Shown: one piece after another, positions 28,414 to 38,717 of the stretch
How positions within the stretch are numbered: position 1 is the stretch's first letter
How the letters are laid out: each line of letters opens with the position of its first letter
Assembly (NCBI GenBank): GCA_001604565.1
Contig: LVBV01000003.1
Coordinates: 1 to 64,000 of the forward strand
DNA: 64,000 nucleotides
From: Puniceicoccales bacterium Verruco_01
Lineage (GTDB): Bacteria; Verrucomicrobiota; Verrucomicrobiia; Opitutales; Oceanipulchritudinaceae
Reading direction: 5' to 3'
Program-made: the position numbers and the translations under genes
The notes under the pieces: generated by a model
What the model was told of the DNA's origin: nothing
The model's database searches: none
What the model saw: the letters and a program-made list of their open reading frames with translations, nothing else

Positions 28414-29091
28414 ATGCAGGAACTCCTCACTCCGGAAAACATCCGCCAATGGCTGCCTGTCGCGATCGGCGTTGCGGTGGGCCTTGTCTCCATTCCTTTC
28501 GTTTTGCGCAACCAGCGTCGGACAAAGCGGATGCGCGCGCTTCTTTCGCAGAAGACGAGCCTCACCATTGTTGCAAAGGAGCCGCTCTTCCCGGGTGTCC
28601 GCTTCCTCCGCTTCCTCACGGGGGAGCCCTATCTTTCCGGGTTTCTCTCCGGAAGGCAGGTGCACATCCGCCAGACGTATTCCGACAGGAAGAACTGGAC
28701 CGAGATCGACGCCGCGCTGGAGGGGCGCGGTCTTTCCCTGCGCTTTTCGGCCAGAGGCTTCCTCTCGGGCCTTGCCCTGTTCTCGAAAAAGAAGAGCGTG
28801 GGAACCGGCGACGCCCGCTTCGACGCGAAGTACGCCCTCAGGGCCGACAGCCCGCTCGCGGCGGCGATCTTCACCCTGCCGGAGATTTGCGATGCCGTGG
28901 AAGAGGTTTGGGAAAAACACGGCGCCAAGGGCACGCTGGAGGTGAAGCCCGGCCTTGTCCGCTACCGGGAGGCGGGGGCGCTGCGAAGCGAAAAGGCGGT
29001 TCTGCGCATCGCGGCGGCGTTGAATCTCGTCCTTCTTGTCGCCACGGCGGCGGAGGCGGTGGCGGAGGCGTCCGGACGGCGCGGAGCCTGA
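28414..29091 (+). CDS. Hypothetical membrane-anchored protein (one N-terminal TM)
   Basis: 225 aa ORF with SD-like upstream sequence; N-terminal TM LPVAIGVAVGLVSIPFVL. Confidence 0.6.
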   Translation: MQELLTPENIRQWLPVAIGVAVGLVSIPFVLRNQRRTKRMRALLSQKTSLTIVAKEPLFPGVRFLRFLTGEPYLSGFLSGRQVHIRQTYSDRKNWTEIDAALEGRGLSLRFSARGFLSGLALFSKKKSVGTGDARFDAKYALRADSPLAAAIFTLPEICDAVEEVWEKHGAKGTLEVKPGLVRYREAGALRSEKAVLRIAAALNLVLLVATAAEAVAEASGRRGA

Positions 29092-29135
29092 CGGGGCCAA
29101 TCCGGCATTGCGCCGGAATCCACCCCCGGCGCAAC

Positions 29136-29165
29136 TTGACAGGTGCCGCGCCCGGAGAATACAAC
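29136..29165 (+). promoter_or_regulatory. Candidate sigma70-type promoter upstream of rny
   Basis: TTGACA (29136-29141), 18-bp spacer, TACAAC (29160-29165). Confidence 0.45.
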
Positions 29166-29224
29166 CATATTCTGGCGGGTAAACAGCGCGTCTGTCTCTG
29201 TTGGACGCGGCTCGGGTGCGACAT

Positions 29225-30760
29225 ATGGAGGCTCCGGTACATGTAGTCATAGTGGCCCTTCTGGCGGGTCTCTTTTCGGCCACAGGCATCTGCTGGCTCG
29301 TTTTCCGCAGGCTTTCCTCGGGCGAACAGGCCCGTTCGCGCCGCGAGGTGGAGGAATCCCGCGCGATGCTGCGCGAGGAAGCGGCCCGCCGCGCCGCCGA
29401 TGCGGACGAACTTTTCAAGAAGCGTCAGGCGGAGATGGAGGCGTCCTTTCAGAAGCGCGAGAGTCTCGTCGCCGCGCGCGAGGGTGAGCTGGCCCAAGCG
29501 GAGGCCCGGCGCATCGAACAGAGCGGCGCCCTCGACAAACGCTCGCAGGCCATCGAACAACGCTCCCGCCAGATCGATGAGCGCGCGCAGGAAGTGGAGG
29601 AGGCCCTCAGGAAATACCGCGCCCGGTTGCAGGAAGTCGCCGCCCTGCCGATGGAAAAAGCCCGCGAGGCCCTGCGCGAGGAGGCCAAACGCGAGTGCGA
29701 GGACGAGCTGCGCCTCTTCAAGAACGAGATTCTCGACCGCGGCGAGGCGGAGATCGAAAAGGAGGCACGCAAGACCCTCATCGCCTGCATGCAGCGGCTT
29801 TCCTCCACCCCGATGCAGGACGCCACGGCCACCGTCGTCCCGATCCCCTCCGAGGACATGAAGGGCCGCATCATCGGGCGCGAGGGCCGCAACATCAAAG
29901 CCTTCGAGAGCGCCACCGGCACCACACTCTTGATCGACGAGACGCCCGACAGCGTGCTCGTCTCCTCCTTCGACCCCGTCCGCCGCGAGGTGGCGCGCAT
30001 CGCATTGGAAGCCCTCATCAAGGACGGGCGCATTCATCCGACCTCCATCGAGGCCGCCGTGGAGGCCGCCGGCGAGGAAGTGAAGAAATCCGTGGCGGCC
30101 TTCGGCGAGGACGCCCTGCGGCGCGTGCGCATCACGCGCGTGCATCCGGAGATCGTCCAGCTTCTGGGCAAACTCCGCTACCGCCTCTCCTTCAACCAGA
30201 ACTGCCTCGATCACACCGTGGAGGTGGCGCAACTCTGCGGTCTCGTGGCGGCGGAACTGGGCCTCGACACCGAGGTCGCGCGCCGCTGCGGCCTCTTCCA
30301 CGACATCGGCAAGAGCCTCGACGCGGACTACGAGGGCAGCCACGCCAGTGCCGCCGCGAACATTTTGAAGCGCCTAGGCGAGGATCAAAAGGTGGTGAAC
30401 GCCGTGGCCGCGCACCACGACGAGGTGGCGCCCATCTCCCCCTACGCCGCGATCCTCAAGATCGGCGACGCCGTCTCCGCCGTCCGCCCCGGCGCCCGAG
30501 CCGAGAGCATGGACAGCTACATCCAGCGCGTGAAGAACCTTGAGGAACTGGCCCGGCGTCTGCCCGGCGTTTCCGACGCCTACGCGATTCAGGCGGGGCG
30601 CGAGATCCGCGTCGTCGTCGCGCCGGACAGCGTGGACGACTCGAAGGCCCGGGAACTGGCGCGGACGCTGCGTCGCCGCATCGAGGACGAGCTCCAGTAT
30701 CCGGGAACAATCAAAATCACGGTCATCCGGGAATGCCGCTACACGGAACAGGCGAGGTAA
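29225..30760 (+). CDS. rny: Ribonuclease Y
   Basis: N-terminal TM, long coiled coil, KH domain (MKGRIIGREGRNIKAFESATGTTLLIDETPDSVLVSSFDPVRREVARIALEALIKDGRIHP), HD domain (RCGLFHDIGKSLD). Alternative start at 29201. Confidence 0.96.
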   Translation: MEAPVHVVIVALLAGLFSATGICWLVFRRLSSGEQARSRREVEESRAMLREEAARRAADADELFKKRQAEMEASFQKRESLVAAREGELAQAEARRIEQSGALDKRSQAIEQRSRQIDERAQEVEEALRKYRARLQEVAALPMEKAREALREEAKRECEDELRLFKNEILDRGEAEIEKEARKTLIACMQRLSSTPMQDATATVVPIPSEDMKGRIIGREGRNIKAFESATGTTLLIDETPDSVLVSSFDPVRREVARIALEALIKDGRIHPTSIEAAVEAAGEEVKKSVAAFGEDALRRVRITRVHPEIVQLLGKLRYRLSFNQNCLDHTVEVAQLCGLVAAELGLDTEVARRCGLFHDIGKSLDADYEGSHASAAANILKRLGEDQKVVNAVAAHHDEVAPISPYAAILKIGDAVSAVRPGARAESMDSYIQRVKNLEELARRLPGVSDAYAIQAGREIRVVVAPDSVDDSKARELARTLRRRIEDELQYPGTIKITVIRECRYTEQAR

Positions 30761-32016
30761 GCGCCCAGAGGCTGGACGGGCGCGAGGTGATCGCGCGCGG
30801 AGGCCCCGTGTCCGCGAATCCCTCCGCAGCCTTCCGCGCCGGATGGGACTGGATCGGGCCGGCCTGCATGGCGATCCTTGCGGGAATCGGAGTCCTTTTC
30901 ATCTACTCCGCCCAGCACTTCACGGGCGGTGACTTCTGGATGAAGCAGCTTCTCTGGATCGCCATCGGGGGCACGGTGTATGTGGCCATCGCATACACGG
31001 ACTACCATTTCTTCTACCGCTACGCGCACATCATCTACATCGTCTCGATCGTTCTTCTTCTGGCGCTCTGGTCACCTCTGGGCATCGTTCGCGAGGGCTC
31101 GCGCAGGTGGCTCAACACACCCTTCATGTCGCTGCAGCCCTCCGAGCCCGCCAAGATTGCCGCGCTTGTCATGGTTTCCACCGTCCTCTCGCGCGAGCGG
31201 CTCGGCACGGTGCGCGAGAGCTTGTTCGCACTTTCACAAATCGGCGCCCTTGTTGCGGTTCCAATAGTCTTGATCTTTCTCCAGCCCGATCTAGGTTCCG
31301 CAATGGTCTTCTGTCCGATGATCTTCTCGCTTTTGTTTCTTTCGAGGCTGTCCCGGCGCTTCTTCATCGTGGTGCTGGGCGCCTTCCTGTGCGTTCTTTC
31401 CATCATCGGGACGGACATCTGGCGCTATCACGAATTTCTCAAGGATCGCGGTTACAACGCACACGAAGTGCTGGGGGAATACCAGAAGACCAGCTGGGTG
31501 CCCCTGCACGACTACCAACGGAACCGCATCCTCGGCATGATTTCACCCGAAAGCGTCGATCCGCGCGGGATCGGCGTCAGCTGGAACTACCGCCAGTCCC
31601 TCTCGGCGGTGGCCACCGGCGGACCTTTCGGGAAAGGCTGGACCAGGGGCGAGCAAGCGCAACTCGGCTACCTTCCGCGCTCGGTCGCGCACAACGATTT
31701 CATATTCGCCGTCACGGCGGAGGAAACGGGTTTTGTCGGGACAAGTCTTGTCGTCGGCATCTTCCTCGTTCTTCTCATCAACAATCTCAGGCTGGCTTCG
31801 CTGGCCCGTGACAGATTCGGACTGCTCCTCATTTCCGGAGTCAGCGTCATCTTGATGATGCATGTCTTCGTGAATGCGGGAATGACGATCGGGCTGATGC
31901 CGATTACCGGCGTTCCGCTCCCGTTCGTCAGCTATGGCGGTTCGTTCATTCTCAGTTGCTGTACACTGCAAGGTCTGGTACAGAGTGTGTACCGCCACCG
32001 TCGCAGTTTTGCATAA
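30733..32016 (+). CDS. rodA: Rod shape-determining protein RodA (SEDS peptidoglycan polymerase)
   Basis: QPSEPAKIAALVMVSTVLSR, LQPDLGSAMVFCP, NRILGMISPESVDPRGIGVSWNYRQSLSAVATGGPFGKGW, HNDFIFAVTAEETGFVG, GVPLPFVSYGGSFIL. Confidence 0.92.
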   Translation: MPLHGTGEVSAQRLDGREVIARGGPVSANPSAAFRAGWDWIGPACMAILAGIGVLFIYSAQHFTGGDFWMKQLLWIAIGGTVYVAIAYTDYHFFYRYAHIIYIVSIVLLLALWSPLGIVREGSRRWLNTPFMSLQPSEPAKIAALVMVSTVLSRERLGTVRESLFALSQIGALVAVPIVLIFLQPDLGSAMVFCPMIFSLLFLSRLSRRFFIVVLGAFLCVLSIIGTDIWRYHEFLKDRGYNAHEVLGEYQKTSWVPLHDYQRNRILGMISPESVDPRGIGVSWNYRQSLSAVATGGPFGKGWTRGEQAQLGYLPRSVAHNDFIFAVTAEETGFVGTSLVVGIFLVLLINNLRLASLARDRFGLLLISGVSVILMMHVFVNAGMTIGLMPITGVPLPFVSYGGSFILSCCTLQGLVQSVYRHRRSFA

Positions 32017-32136
32017 GAATGACGACAATGATGAGACACCCCGAACAAACCCTTTCTATCCTATGTGGCGGCAAATCAACATGTAACAAGCCTCCGGCGG
32101 GACTCCCGTCCGGCGGCAGAGAGCCGCAATAAACGC

Positions 32137-33891
32137 ATGAACAATTCCGATCCCAACCCGCAACAGAATCAGCAGTCCAATCCACCGCCAGACACCGAAG
32201 AGGACTTTCAGGACATCGAAGAGGAGAGTCTCGACAGCGTTGACAGCGAGAAACTTCAGGAAGAAGCCTCGCAGAGGGCCCGTCAGGGCTCGATCGTTCA
32301 GCGCGTCACCAGGGCCGTCCGCAAGGACAACGTGGCCTATCGCGAGATCATCATCAATTCCGAACCTCTGGAAAAGCGCGTGGCGCTGCTGGAGGACGGG
32401 ATTCTGGAGAAGTTCGAGATGGAACGCGCGGGCGACGACCGCATCGTGGGCTCCATTTTCAAGGGCAAGATCCAGAATCTGGAGCCGGGCCTGAAGGCCG
32501 CCTTCGTCGATATCGGCCTGCCGAAGAACGCCTTCCTCCATTACTGGGACATCCTCCCGGCGGTGGCGGACAATTCGGCGGTGGAAATCGTGCGCGACAA
32601 CCGCACCGAGGCGCAACTCAAGCGCAAGGACAAGATCACGATCAAGGACATCCCGAACCTGTATCCGATCGGCAGCGAGATCGTGATCCAGGTGACGAAG
32701 GGCCAGATCGGCACCAAGGGGCCCCGCACGACGACGAACCTCGCCCTTCCGGGCCGGTATCTGGTCCTGATGCCCTACGGCGGGCAGTGCGGCGTCTCGC
32801 GCAAGATCGAGGACGAGCAGGAGCGCCGCCGCCTCAAGGAGATTTTGAAGAAGTTGCCGATCCCGGAGGGGATGGGCCTCATCATCCGCACCGCGGGCGA
32901 GAACAAGCGGTGGACCTACTTCGTGCGCGACCTCGCGATCCTCTTGGACCAGTGGGAGGAGATCAAATACCGCATGGAGAAGAGCGACGAGCCCTGCTGC
33001 CTCTACAAGGAGCCGGACATCGTGGAGCGCACCATGCGCGACTTCCTCACCGAGGACATCGACCGCGTCCTTGTGGACAACAAGGAGGACTGCGAACGGA
33101 TGCAGGAGATGGTTGCCCGCATCTCCAAGCACTCGCAGAGCAAGATCGCCTTCTTCGACGAATCCATCCCGATCTTCGAGCGCTTCAACATCGAGCGGCA
33201 GATCGAGCAGACCTTCAACCAGCGCGTTCCCCTTCCCTCCGGCGGCGAGATCGTGATTCAGGAGACCGAGGCGCTGATCTCGATCGACGTGAACACGGGC
33301 AGCCACAAGCAGAAGGGCGACCAGAGTAGCTTCATCCTTCAGGTGAACCTTGAGGCGGCGAGGGAAATCGCCCGCCAGATCCGGCTGCGCAACGTCGGCG
33401 GCCTCGTGATCCTCGACTTCATCGACATGAAGAGCCCGCGCGACCGGCGGCAGGTGTACAAGGTGATGAAGGAGGAGATGGAAAAGGACAAGGCCAAGTG
33501 CCACGTTCTGCCCATCTCGCAGCTCGGCATCATGCAGATGACCCGCCAGCGCCACAAGGAAAGCAATTCGAGCGGCATCTACACGCGCTGCCCCTACTGC
33601 AACGGCAGCGGCATCGTGAAAAGCGTGCGCACCATGTCCGTGGAGGTGCAGCGGCGCATCGTCTCCATCGTCCGGCGCCTGCGCGCCATGAAGGACGGGG
33701 CGGCCAAACCGCTCTCGCTGCGCGTCCATTGCCACCCGCACGTGCTGGAGCGCCTGCGGCTGGAAGACGAGCGCCTGCTCGTGGAGATCGAGGAGAAGAA
33801 CAACGTGAAGCTCGCCTTCCGCGCCGATCCCCTGATCCACGTGGAGCAGTTCCGCATCATCGACGCCGAGACGGGTCAGGAACTGCGCTAG
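32137..33891 (+). CDS. rng: Ribonuclease E/G family endoribonuclease
   Basis: S1 region [31 protein letters not shown]; INTGxH-type motif [52 protein letters not shown]; Zn-link-like CPYCNGSG. Confidence 0.93.
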   Translation: MNNSDPNPQQNQQSNPPPDTEEDFQDIEEESLDSVDSEKLQEEASQRARQGSIVQRVTRAVRKDNVAYREIIINSEPLEKRVALLEDGILEKFEMERAGDDRIVGSIFKGKIQNLEPGLKAAFVDIGLPKNAFLHYWDILPAVADNSAVEIVRDNRTEAQLKRKDKITIKDIPNLYPIGSEIVIQVTKGQIGTKGPRTTTNLALPGRYLVLMPYGGQCGVSRKIEDEQERRRLKEILKKLPIPEGMGLIIRTAGENKRWTYFVRDLAILLDQWEEIKYRMEKSDEPCCLYKEPDIVERTMRDFLTEDIDRVLVDNKEDCERMQEMVARISKHSQSKIAFFDESIPIFERFNIERQIEQTFNQRVPLPSGGEIVIQETEALISIDVNTGSHKQKGDQSSFILQVNLEAAREIARQIRLRNVGGLVILDFIDMKSPRDRRQVYKVMKEEMEKDKAKCHVLPISQLGIMQMTRQRHKESNSSGIYTRCPYCNGSGIVKSVRTMSVEVQRRIVSIVRRLRAMKDGAAKPLSLRVHCHPHVLERLRLEDERLLVEIEEKNNVKLAFRADPLIHVEQFRIIDAETGQELR

Positions 33892-33913
33892 CTGCCGCCG
33901 ATCGACAATCTGC

Positions 33914-33949
33914 AAAAAGGTCCGGAACCGCAGGGTTCCGGACCTTTTT
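33914..33949. terminator. Bidirectional intrinsic terminator between rne/rng and sucA
   Basis: AAAAAGGTCCGGAACC-GCAG-GGTTCCGGACCTTTTT; 16-bp perfect stem with U-tracts on both strands, between convergent genes. Confidence 0.92.
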
Positions 33950-33983
33950 CGTGCCCCGGGTCGGAGTTCGCCCGGAGGCGTCC

Positions 33984-36785
33984 CTACGAAGCCTTGGTGA
34001 AGGCGGCCTCGATGAGGGCGGCCTGCTCCTTCTTGTGCTGGGCGAGGGACCCCACGGCGGGGCTCGCACTCTCCTTGCGGCCCGCGTAGATGGGTTTCAT
34101 GCCGGTGAGTTCCTCCAAACGCGGCGCGATGAAGGTCCAAGCGCCCATGTTCATCGGCTCCTCTTGGCACCACACGAGCTGCCGCGCCCCGATGTAGTTC
34201 TCGTCCATTATCTTGCGGACGAGGTCCTTCTCCAGCGGGTAGAGCTGCTCCACACGGACGAGGGCCGTCTGCGCGAACTGCGCGTGCGCGGTGCGGTAGT
34301 CCAGAAGGTCGTAATACACCTTGCCCGAGCAGAAGATCACCCTCTCGGCACCCTTGGGAGGCACGGGGTCGTTCAGGATCGTGCGGAAGGTGCCGTCCGT
34401 GAAGTCGGAGAGATTGCTCACGCATTCCTTGTGGCGGAAGAGGCTCTTCGGGGCCATGACGATGAGCGGCTTGCGGAAGTCCCGCTTCATCTGACGGCGC
34501 AAGAGGTGGAAGAACTGGGCCGGGGTCGTGGCATTGACCACCTGCATGTTGTTCTCCGCGCAGAGCTGGAGGTACCGCTCCGGTCTTGCGTGCGAATGCT
34601 CCGGTCCCTGCCCCTCGTACCCGTGCGGCAGCAGCATCACAAGGCCCGAGATCCGCTGCCACTTGCTCTCGCTGGAGGCGATGAACTGGTCGATCATCAC
34701 CTGCGCGCCGTTGGCAAAGTCGCCGAACTGGGCCTCCCACATGCAGAGCATCTGGGGGTAGTCGAGGCTGTAGCCGAAGTCGAAGCCGAGGACCGCGTTT
34801 TCCGACAACAGCGAGTTGTGAATGCAGAGCATCGCCTGACGGCCCTCCATGTTCATGAGGGGCACATAGGGTTCGTTTGTCTCGGTGTCGAAGAGGACGG
34901 CGTGCCGCTGCGAGAAGGTGCCGCGCGCAACGTCCTGCCCGGAAAGGCGGATGGGCGTGCCTTCTAGGAGCAGACTCCCCCACGCGAGGCTCTCGGCAAA
35001 GGCCCAGTCGATGCCGGCTCCGCTGTCGAAGGCCTCCTTTTTCGCGGCCAATTGCCGCACGATCTTGGGATTGGCGTGGAAATTCTCCGGCAGTCGCGTC
35101 AGGGCGCGGGCGATGTGCGAGAGCTTGTCCGCGGGCACGCCGGTGTCCACCGGGGCGAAGGAAAAGTCCGGCTGGTAGATGGCCGTCGATCCGTGGAAGC
35201 GTCCCTTCCAGCCGTTGCCGTCCTTCTCCTTTTTCTGCTCCTTCTGGAAGGCCTCGTCGAGTTTGGCCTGATGCCGGGCGCGCAGGGCGGCCTCTTCCTT
35301 TTCGGTCAAAAAGCCATGCTTTCTCAGGCAAGAGGCGTACACCTCGCTCACGAGCGGATGCGCGTCGATCTTCTTGTATAGGGTAGGCTGGGTAAAGGCA
35401 GGCTCGTCCGCCTCGTTGTGACCGTGGCGGCGGTAGCAGTACATGTCCACCACCACGTCGCAGTGGAATTCCTGCCGGTAGCGCAGGGCGAGCTCCGTCA
35501 CCCACACCACCGCTATCGGATCGTCGCCGTTCACGTGGAAGATCGGCGCCTCGATCATCTTGGCCAAATCGGTGCAGTAGCGGCTGCTCCGCGCCTCGCT
35601 CGGGGCCGTGGTGAAGCCGATCTGGTTATTGATCACAAAGTGGAGCGTTCCGCCGGTGCGGTAGCCCTTGAGCTGGGAGAAATTGAGCACCTCGGCGCCC
35701 ACGCCCTGCCCCGCGAAGGCGGCGTCCCCGTGGATCAGGAGCGGCAGGACACGGGAGCGGTTCTCGGTGTCGCCAAGGATCCTCTGCCTTGCCCTTACGC
35801 GCCCTTCCACGACACTGTTCACCGCCTCCAGATGACTGGGGTTCGCGGCCAGTTGCACGATCAGGCTCTCGCCCTTGGAATTGGCCACGATGGAGTCGAA
35901 CCCTAGGTGGTACTTCACGTCGCCGTCGCCATGGATCGTGTCCGGGAGGTAGTTCGCGGAAAATTCGTGGAAGATGTACTCGTAAGACTTGCCCAGGATG
36001 TTCGCCAGCACGTTCAGGCGCCCCCGGTGCGCCATGCCGATGATGATCTCCTCAAGCCCCAGCGCGGGGCCGTCCTCAAGAAGCGAGTCGATCGCCGCGA
36101 TGAGCGTCTCGCCGCCCTCCAGCCCGAACCTCTTCTGCCCGACGTAGCGGGTGTGCAGGAATTTCTCGAAAGATTCGCCCTGAACGATCTTGTCGAGGAT
36201 ATGGTGCTTCTTTTCCCGGGAAAAATCCGGCTGGTTCAGGATCGGCTCCATCGCGGCCTGAAGCCAGCGGCGGCGCGGGGTTTCCTGAATGTGCAGGTAT
36301 TCGACGCCGATGGAGCCGCAGTACGTCTCCTTCATGCGGCTGATGAGTTCGCGCACGGTCATGCGGCGTCCGCCGAGGTAGTTGCCCGTGTCGTACTCCT
36401 CGTCCAGATCCTCCTCGGTGAAACCGAGGCGCTCCATCGCAAGGCGTGGATTGGGTTCCGCCGCGTCGGCAAGGGGGTCCAGATGCGCCTGCGTGTGGCC
36501 GATGGAGCGGTAGGCGTAAATCGCCCCGATGAAACGCGCCTGTTTCTTCGCGTAGTCGGAGAGCGTCACACCGGTGGCCAGCGCCGCTCCCGCGGCCTCC
36601 GAGGGAGCCGACGGGTTTTCCAGCGCCAGCTCGAAGCCCTCGAAGAACGCCTGCCAGCGGGAATCGACCGAGGACGGGTCGTCCTTCCATTGGGCATAGA
36701 GGCCGTCCATGAGGTCAACGTTCCAGCTAGTGGCAAAGGTGGGGTTTTTCATGAATTCGGCAGGGTCGTCGGGGATCAAGCCCAT
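33984..36785 (-). CDS. sucA: 2-oxoglutarate dehydrogenase E1 component
   Basis: ATSWNVDLMDGLYAQWKDDPSSVDSRWQAFFEGFE, GMAHRGRLNVLANILGKSYEYIFHEF, GDVKYHLG, HGDAAFAGQGV, VWCQEEPMNMGAWTFI. Confidence 0.96.
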   Translation of the reverse strand: MGLIPDDPAEFMKNPTFATSWNVDLMDGLYAQWKDDPSSVDSRWQAFFEGFELALENPSAPSEAAGAALATGVTLSDYAKKQARFIGAIYAYRSIGHTQAHLDPLADAAEPNPRLAMERLGFTEEDLDEEYDTGNYLGGRRMTVRELISRMKETYCGSIGVEYLHIQETPRRRWLQAAMEPILNQPDFSREKKHHILDKIVQGESFEKFLHTRYVGQKRFGLEGGETLIAAIDSLLEDGPALGLEEIIIGMAHRGRLNVLANILGKSYEYIFHEFSANYLPDTIHGDGDVKYHLGFDSIVANSKGESLIVQLAANPSHLEAVNSVVEGRVRARQRILGDTENRSRVLPLLIHGDAAFAGQGVGAEVLNFSQLKGYRTGGTLHFVINNQIGFTTAPSEARSSRYCTDLAKMIEAPIFHVNGDDPIAVVWVTELALRYRQEFHCDVVVDMYCYRRHGHNEADEPAFTQPTLYKKIDAHPLVSEVYASCLRKHGFLTEKEEAALRARHQAKLDEAFQKEQKKEKDGNGWKGRFHGSTAIYQPDFSFAPVDTGVPADKLSHIARALTRLPENFHANPKIVRQLAAKKEAFDSGAGIDWAFAESLAWGSLLLEGTPIRLSGQDVARGTFSQRHAVLFDTETNEPYVPLMNMEGRQAMLCIHNSLLSENAVLGFDFGYSLDYPQMLCMWEAQFGDFANGAQVMIDQFIASSESKWQRISGLVMLLPHGYEGQGPEHSHARPERYLQLCAENNMQVVNATTPAQFFHLLRRQMKRDFRKPLIVMAPKSLFRHKECVSNLSDFTDGTFRTILNDPVPPKGAERVIFCSGKVYYDLLDYRTAHAQFAQTALVRVEQLYPLEKDLVRKIMDENYIGARQLVWCQEEPMNMGAWTFIAPRLEELTGMKPIYAGRKESASPAVGSLAQHKKEQAALIEAAFTKAS

Positions 36786-36914
36786 CTCCTACCATAGGTT
36801 AGTGCAATCGACCCTGATGACAAGTAAGACGCCGCAAATCGGCGTTTTCATCCCGAAGGAACGGTTTCCATGGAAAACAAAGGGACTTTAACCCTCTTTT
36901 CTCCCGTACACGGA

Positions 36915-36945
36915 AACGCCCCGTTCCTCGTGGGAGCGGGGCGTT
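36915..36945 (-). terminator. Hairpin downstream of efp
   Basis: AACGCCCCG-TTCCTCGTGGGAG-CGGGGCGTT; 9-bp stem plus partial inner pairing; weak U-tract. Confidence 0.4.
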
Positions 36946-36968
36946 CGGAAAGGTTCGGGGAACGCGGA

Positions 36969-37526
36969 TTACGCGCGTCCGAGGTAGAGGCCCTCGTCGG
37001 TGGAGACGCGGATCTTGTCGCCGGTCTTGACGAAGAGCGGGGCCGCCACGCGGATGCCGGTTTCGAGCGTCACACTCTTGGTGGCGCCGGTCGCGGTGTC
37101 GCCCTTGATGGCCTCGGGAGCCTCGGTGACGGTGAGCTCGACGGAGCTCGGAACCTCGACCTCCACGGCCTTGCCGTCCACGAAGAGGATCTTCACCTTG
37201 GCGTTCGGGGCCATGTAGTCCTTCGCGCTGCCGACGACCGACGCGGGAAGCTCGAACGTCTCGTAAGTTTCGAGGTCCATGAACGCGTAGTCGTCCATGT
37301 TCTTGTAGCTGAACTCGACCTCCTTGGAGTCGGTCTCCAGCACCTCGACGGCCTCGGTGGAGCTGAAACGCACTTCACCGCTGCGGCCACTCTTGAGATT
37401 GCGCAGCTTCGCCTGCACGAATGCGCGGAGGTTGCCCGGAGTGCGGTGGACAACTTCCATGACGAGCTGGGGCTCGCCGTTGTAGCGGATGACGCGGCCT
37501 TTGCGGAGATCGTTTGCTTGTGGCAT
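36969..37526 (-). CDS. efp: Elongation factor P
   Basis: DLRKGRVIRYNGEPQLVMEVVHRTPGNLRAFVQAKLRNLKSG, DYAFMDLETYETFELP, VTLETGIRVAAPLFVKTGDKIRVSTDEGLYLGRA. Confidence 0.95.
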   Translation of the reverse strand: MPQANDLRKGRVIRYNGEPQLVMEVVHRTPGNLRAFVQAKLRNLKSGRSGEVRFSSTEAVEVLETDSKEVEFSYKNMDDYAFMDLETYETFELPASVVGSAKDYMAPNAKVKILFVDGKAVEVEVPSSVELTVTEAPEAIKGDTATGATKSVTLETGIRVAAPLFVKTGDKIRVSTDEGLYLGRA

Positions 37527-37681
37527 CGGTTGGAAATGTTGAAGAAAACGGTCACGCTAAACGTTACACAGGCCCGGTTCAAGCCCTATCCGCTTTCGAT
37601 GCGACTTGCGTTGCAGGCTTCTTGCGCCAAACATGGCGGGCCCTGTGCGACGCTCCTGCGTCCCGGGCCAACATTTCGACA

Positions 37682-38638
37682 ATGAACTATCCATTTCTGG
37701 CGGGCTTCATCCTCTTTGTGGCCGTGCTCCTCGCACTGGACCTCGGCCTCATCAACCGCAAATCCCACGTGGTCTCCGTGAAGGAAGCCCTTTGCTGGAG
37801 CGCGGTGTGGGTGGCCCTCGCCGGTCTGTTCAACGTGGGAATCTACTTTTTCTGGGACTGGATCGCCCCGGGAAGCACGCACACACCCGGCGAGGCGGCG
37901 ATGACCTTCCTTGCCGGTTATCTCTTGGAAGAATCCCTCTCGGTGGACAACGTTTTTGTCTTCGCACTCATCTTCAGCTACTTCCGCGTGCCGCCGATGT
38001 ACCAGCACCGGGTGCTCTTCTGGGGCGTCATCGGCGCGATCGTGCTGCGCGGCGTCATGATCGCCCTCGGCGCGGCGCTCGTGGCCCGCTTCGACTGGAT
38101 CCTCTACTTCTTCGGCGCGATCCTGCTTTTCACCGGCTTCAAAATGGCCTTCGGCAAGAGCGAGGCCCCGCATCCGGAAAAGAACCCGCTCGTGCGACTC
38201 GTGAAGAAGTTCGTCCCCGTTTCGCAGGATTACCATGGCAGGCACTTTGCCGTGAGGGACGCGGCGAGCGGCCGCTGGATGCTGACGCCGCTCTTCATCG
38301 TCCTTGTCGTCGTGGAGACGAGTGACCTGGTCTTCGCGAGCGATTCGCTCCCTGCGATCTTCGCCATCACGCAGGACCCCACCCTCATCTTCACGAGCAA
38401 CGTCTTCGCGATCCTCGGCCTGCGCTCAATGTACTTCGTCCTTGCGGACATGATGGGCCGCTTCCGCTACCTGAACGTGGGCCTCGCCGTGGTCCTCACC
38501 TTCATCGGCCTCAAGATCATGCTGCACCGATTGATCCACATCCCGATCTCGCTTTCCCTCGCCTTCATCGCGCTCGCCCTCGGCACGGCGGTGGCGGCGT
38601 CGCTCCTCACAAAGCCCCGTCCGGAAACGGGGACCTGA
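37682..38638 (+). CDS. TerC-family integral membrane protein
   Basis: LDLGLINRKSHVVSVKEAL, EESLSVDNVFVFALIFSYFRVP, VETSDLVFASDSLPAIFAITQDPTLIFTSNVFAILGLRSMYF. Confidence 0.95.
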   Translation: MNYPFLAGFILFVAVLLALDLGLINRKSHVVSVKEALCWSAVWVALAGLFNVGIYFFWDWIAPGSTHTPGEAAMTFLAGYLLEESLSVDNVFVFALIFSYFRVPPMYQHRVLFWGVIGAIVLRGVMIALGAALVARFDWILYFFGAILLFTGFKMAFGKSEAPHPEKNPLVRLVKKFVPVSQDYHGRHFAVRDAASGRWMLTPLFIVLVVVETSDLVFASDSLPAIFAITQDPTLIFTSNVFAILGLRSMYFVLADMMGRFRYLNVGLAVVLTFIGLKIMLHRLIHIPISLSLAFIALALGTAVAASLLTKPRPETGT

Positions 38639-38717
38639 AGACGACGAACGACAGTCCGACTCATCCGGGCTCGTCCCTTTCATCCGGCGATCTATCATTC
38701 CCCTCCCCGGAATTGAA

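Noticed and set aside
28871-30343. 490-aa minus-strand ORF
   Set aside because: Antisense shadow of rny and the neighbouring hypothetical gene.
32056-35505. 1149-aa minus-strand ORF
   Set aside because: Runs antisense through rne/rng and out of frame through sucA, across a strong bidirectional terminator; no domain logic.
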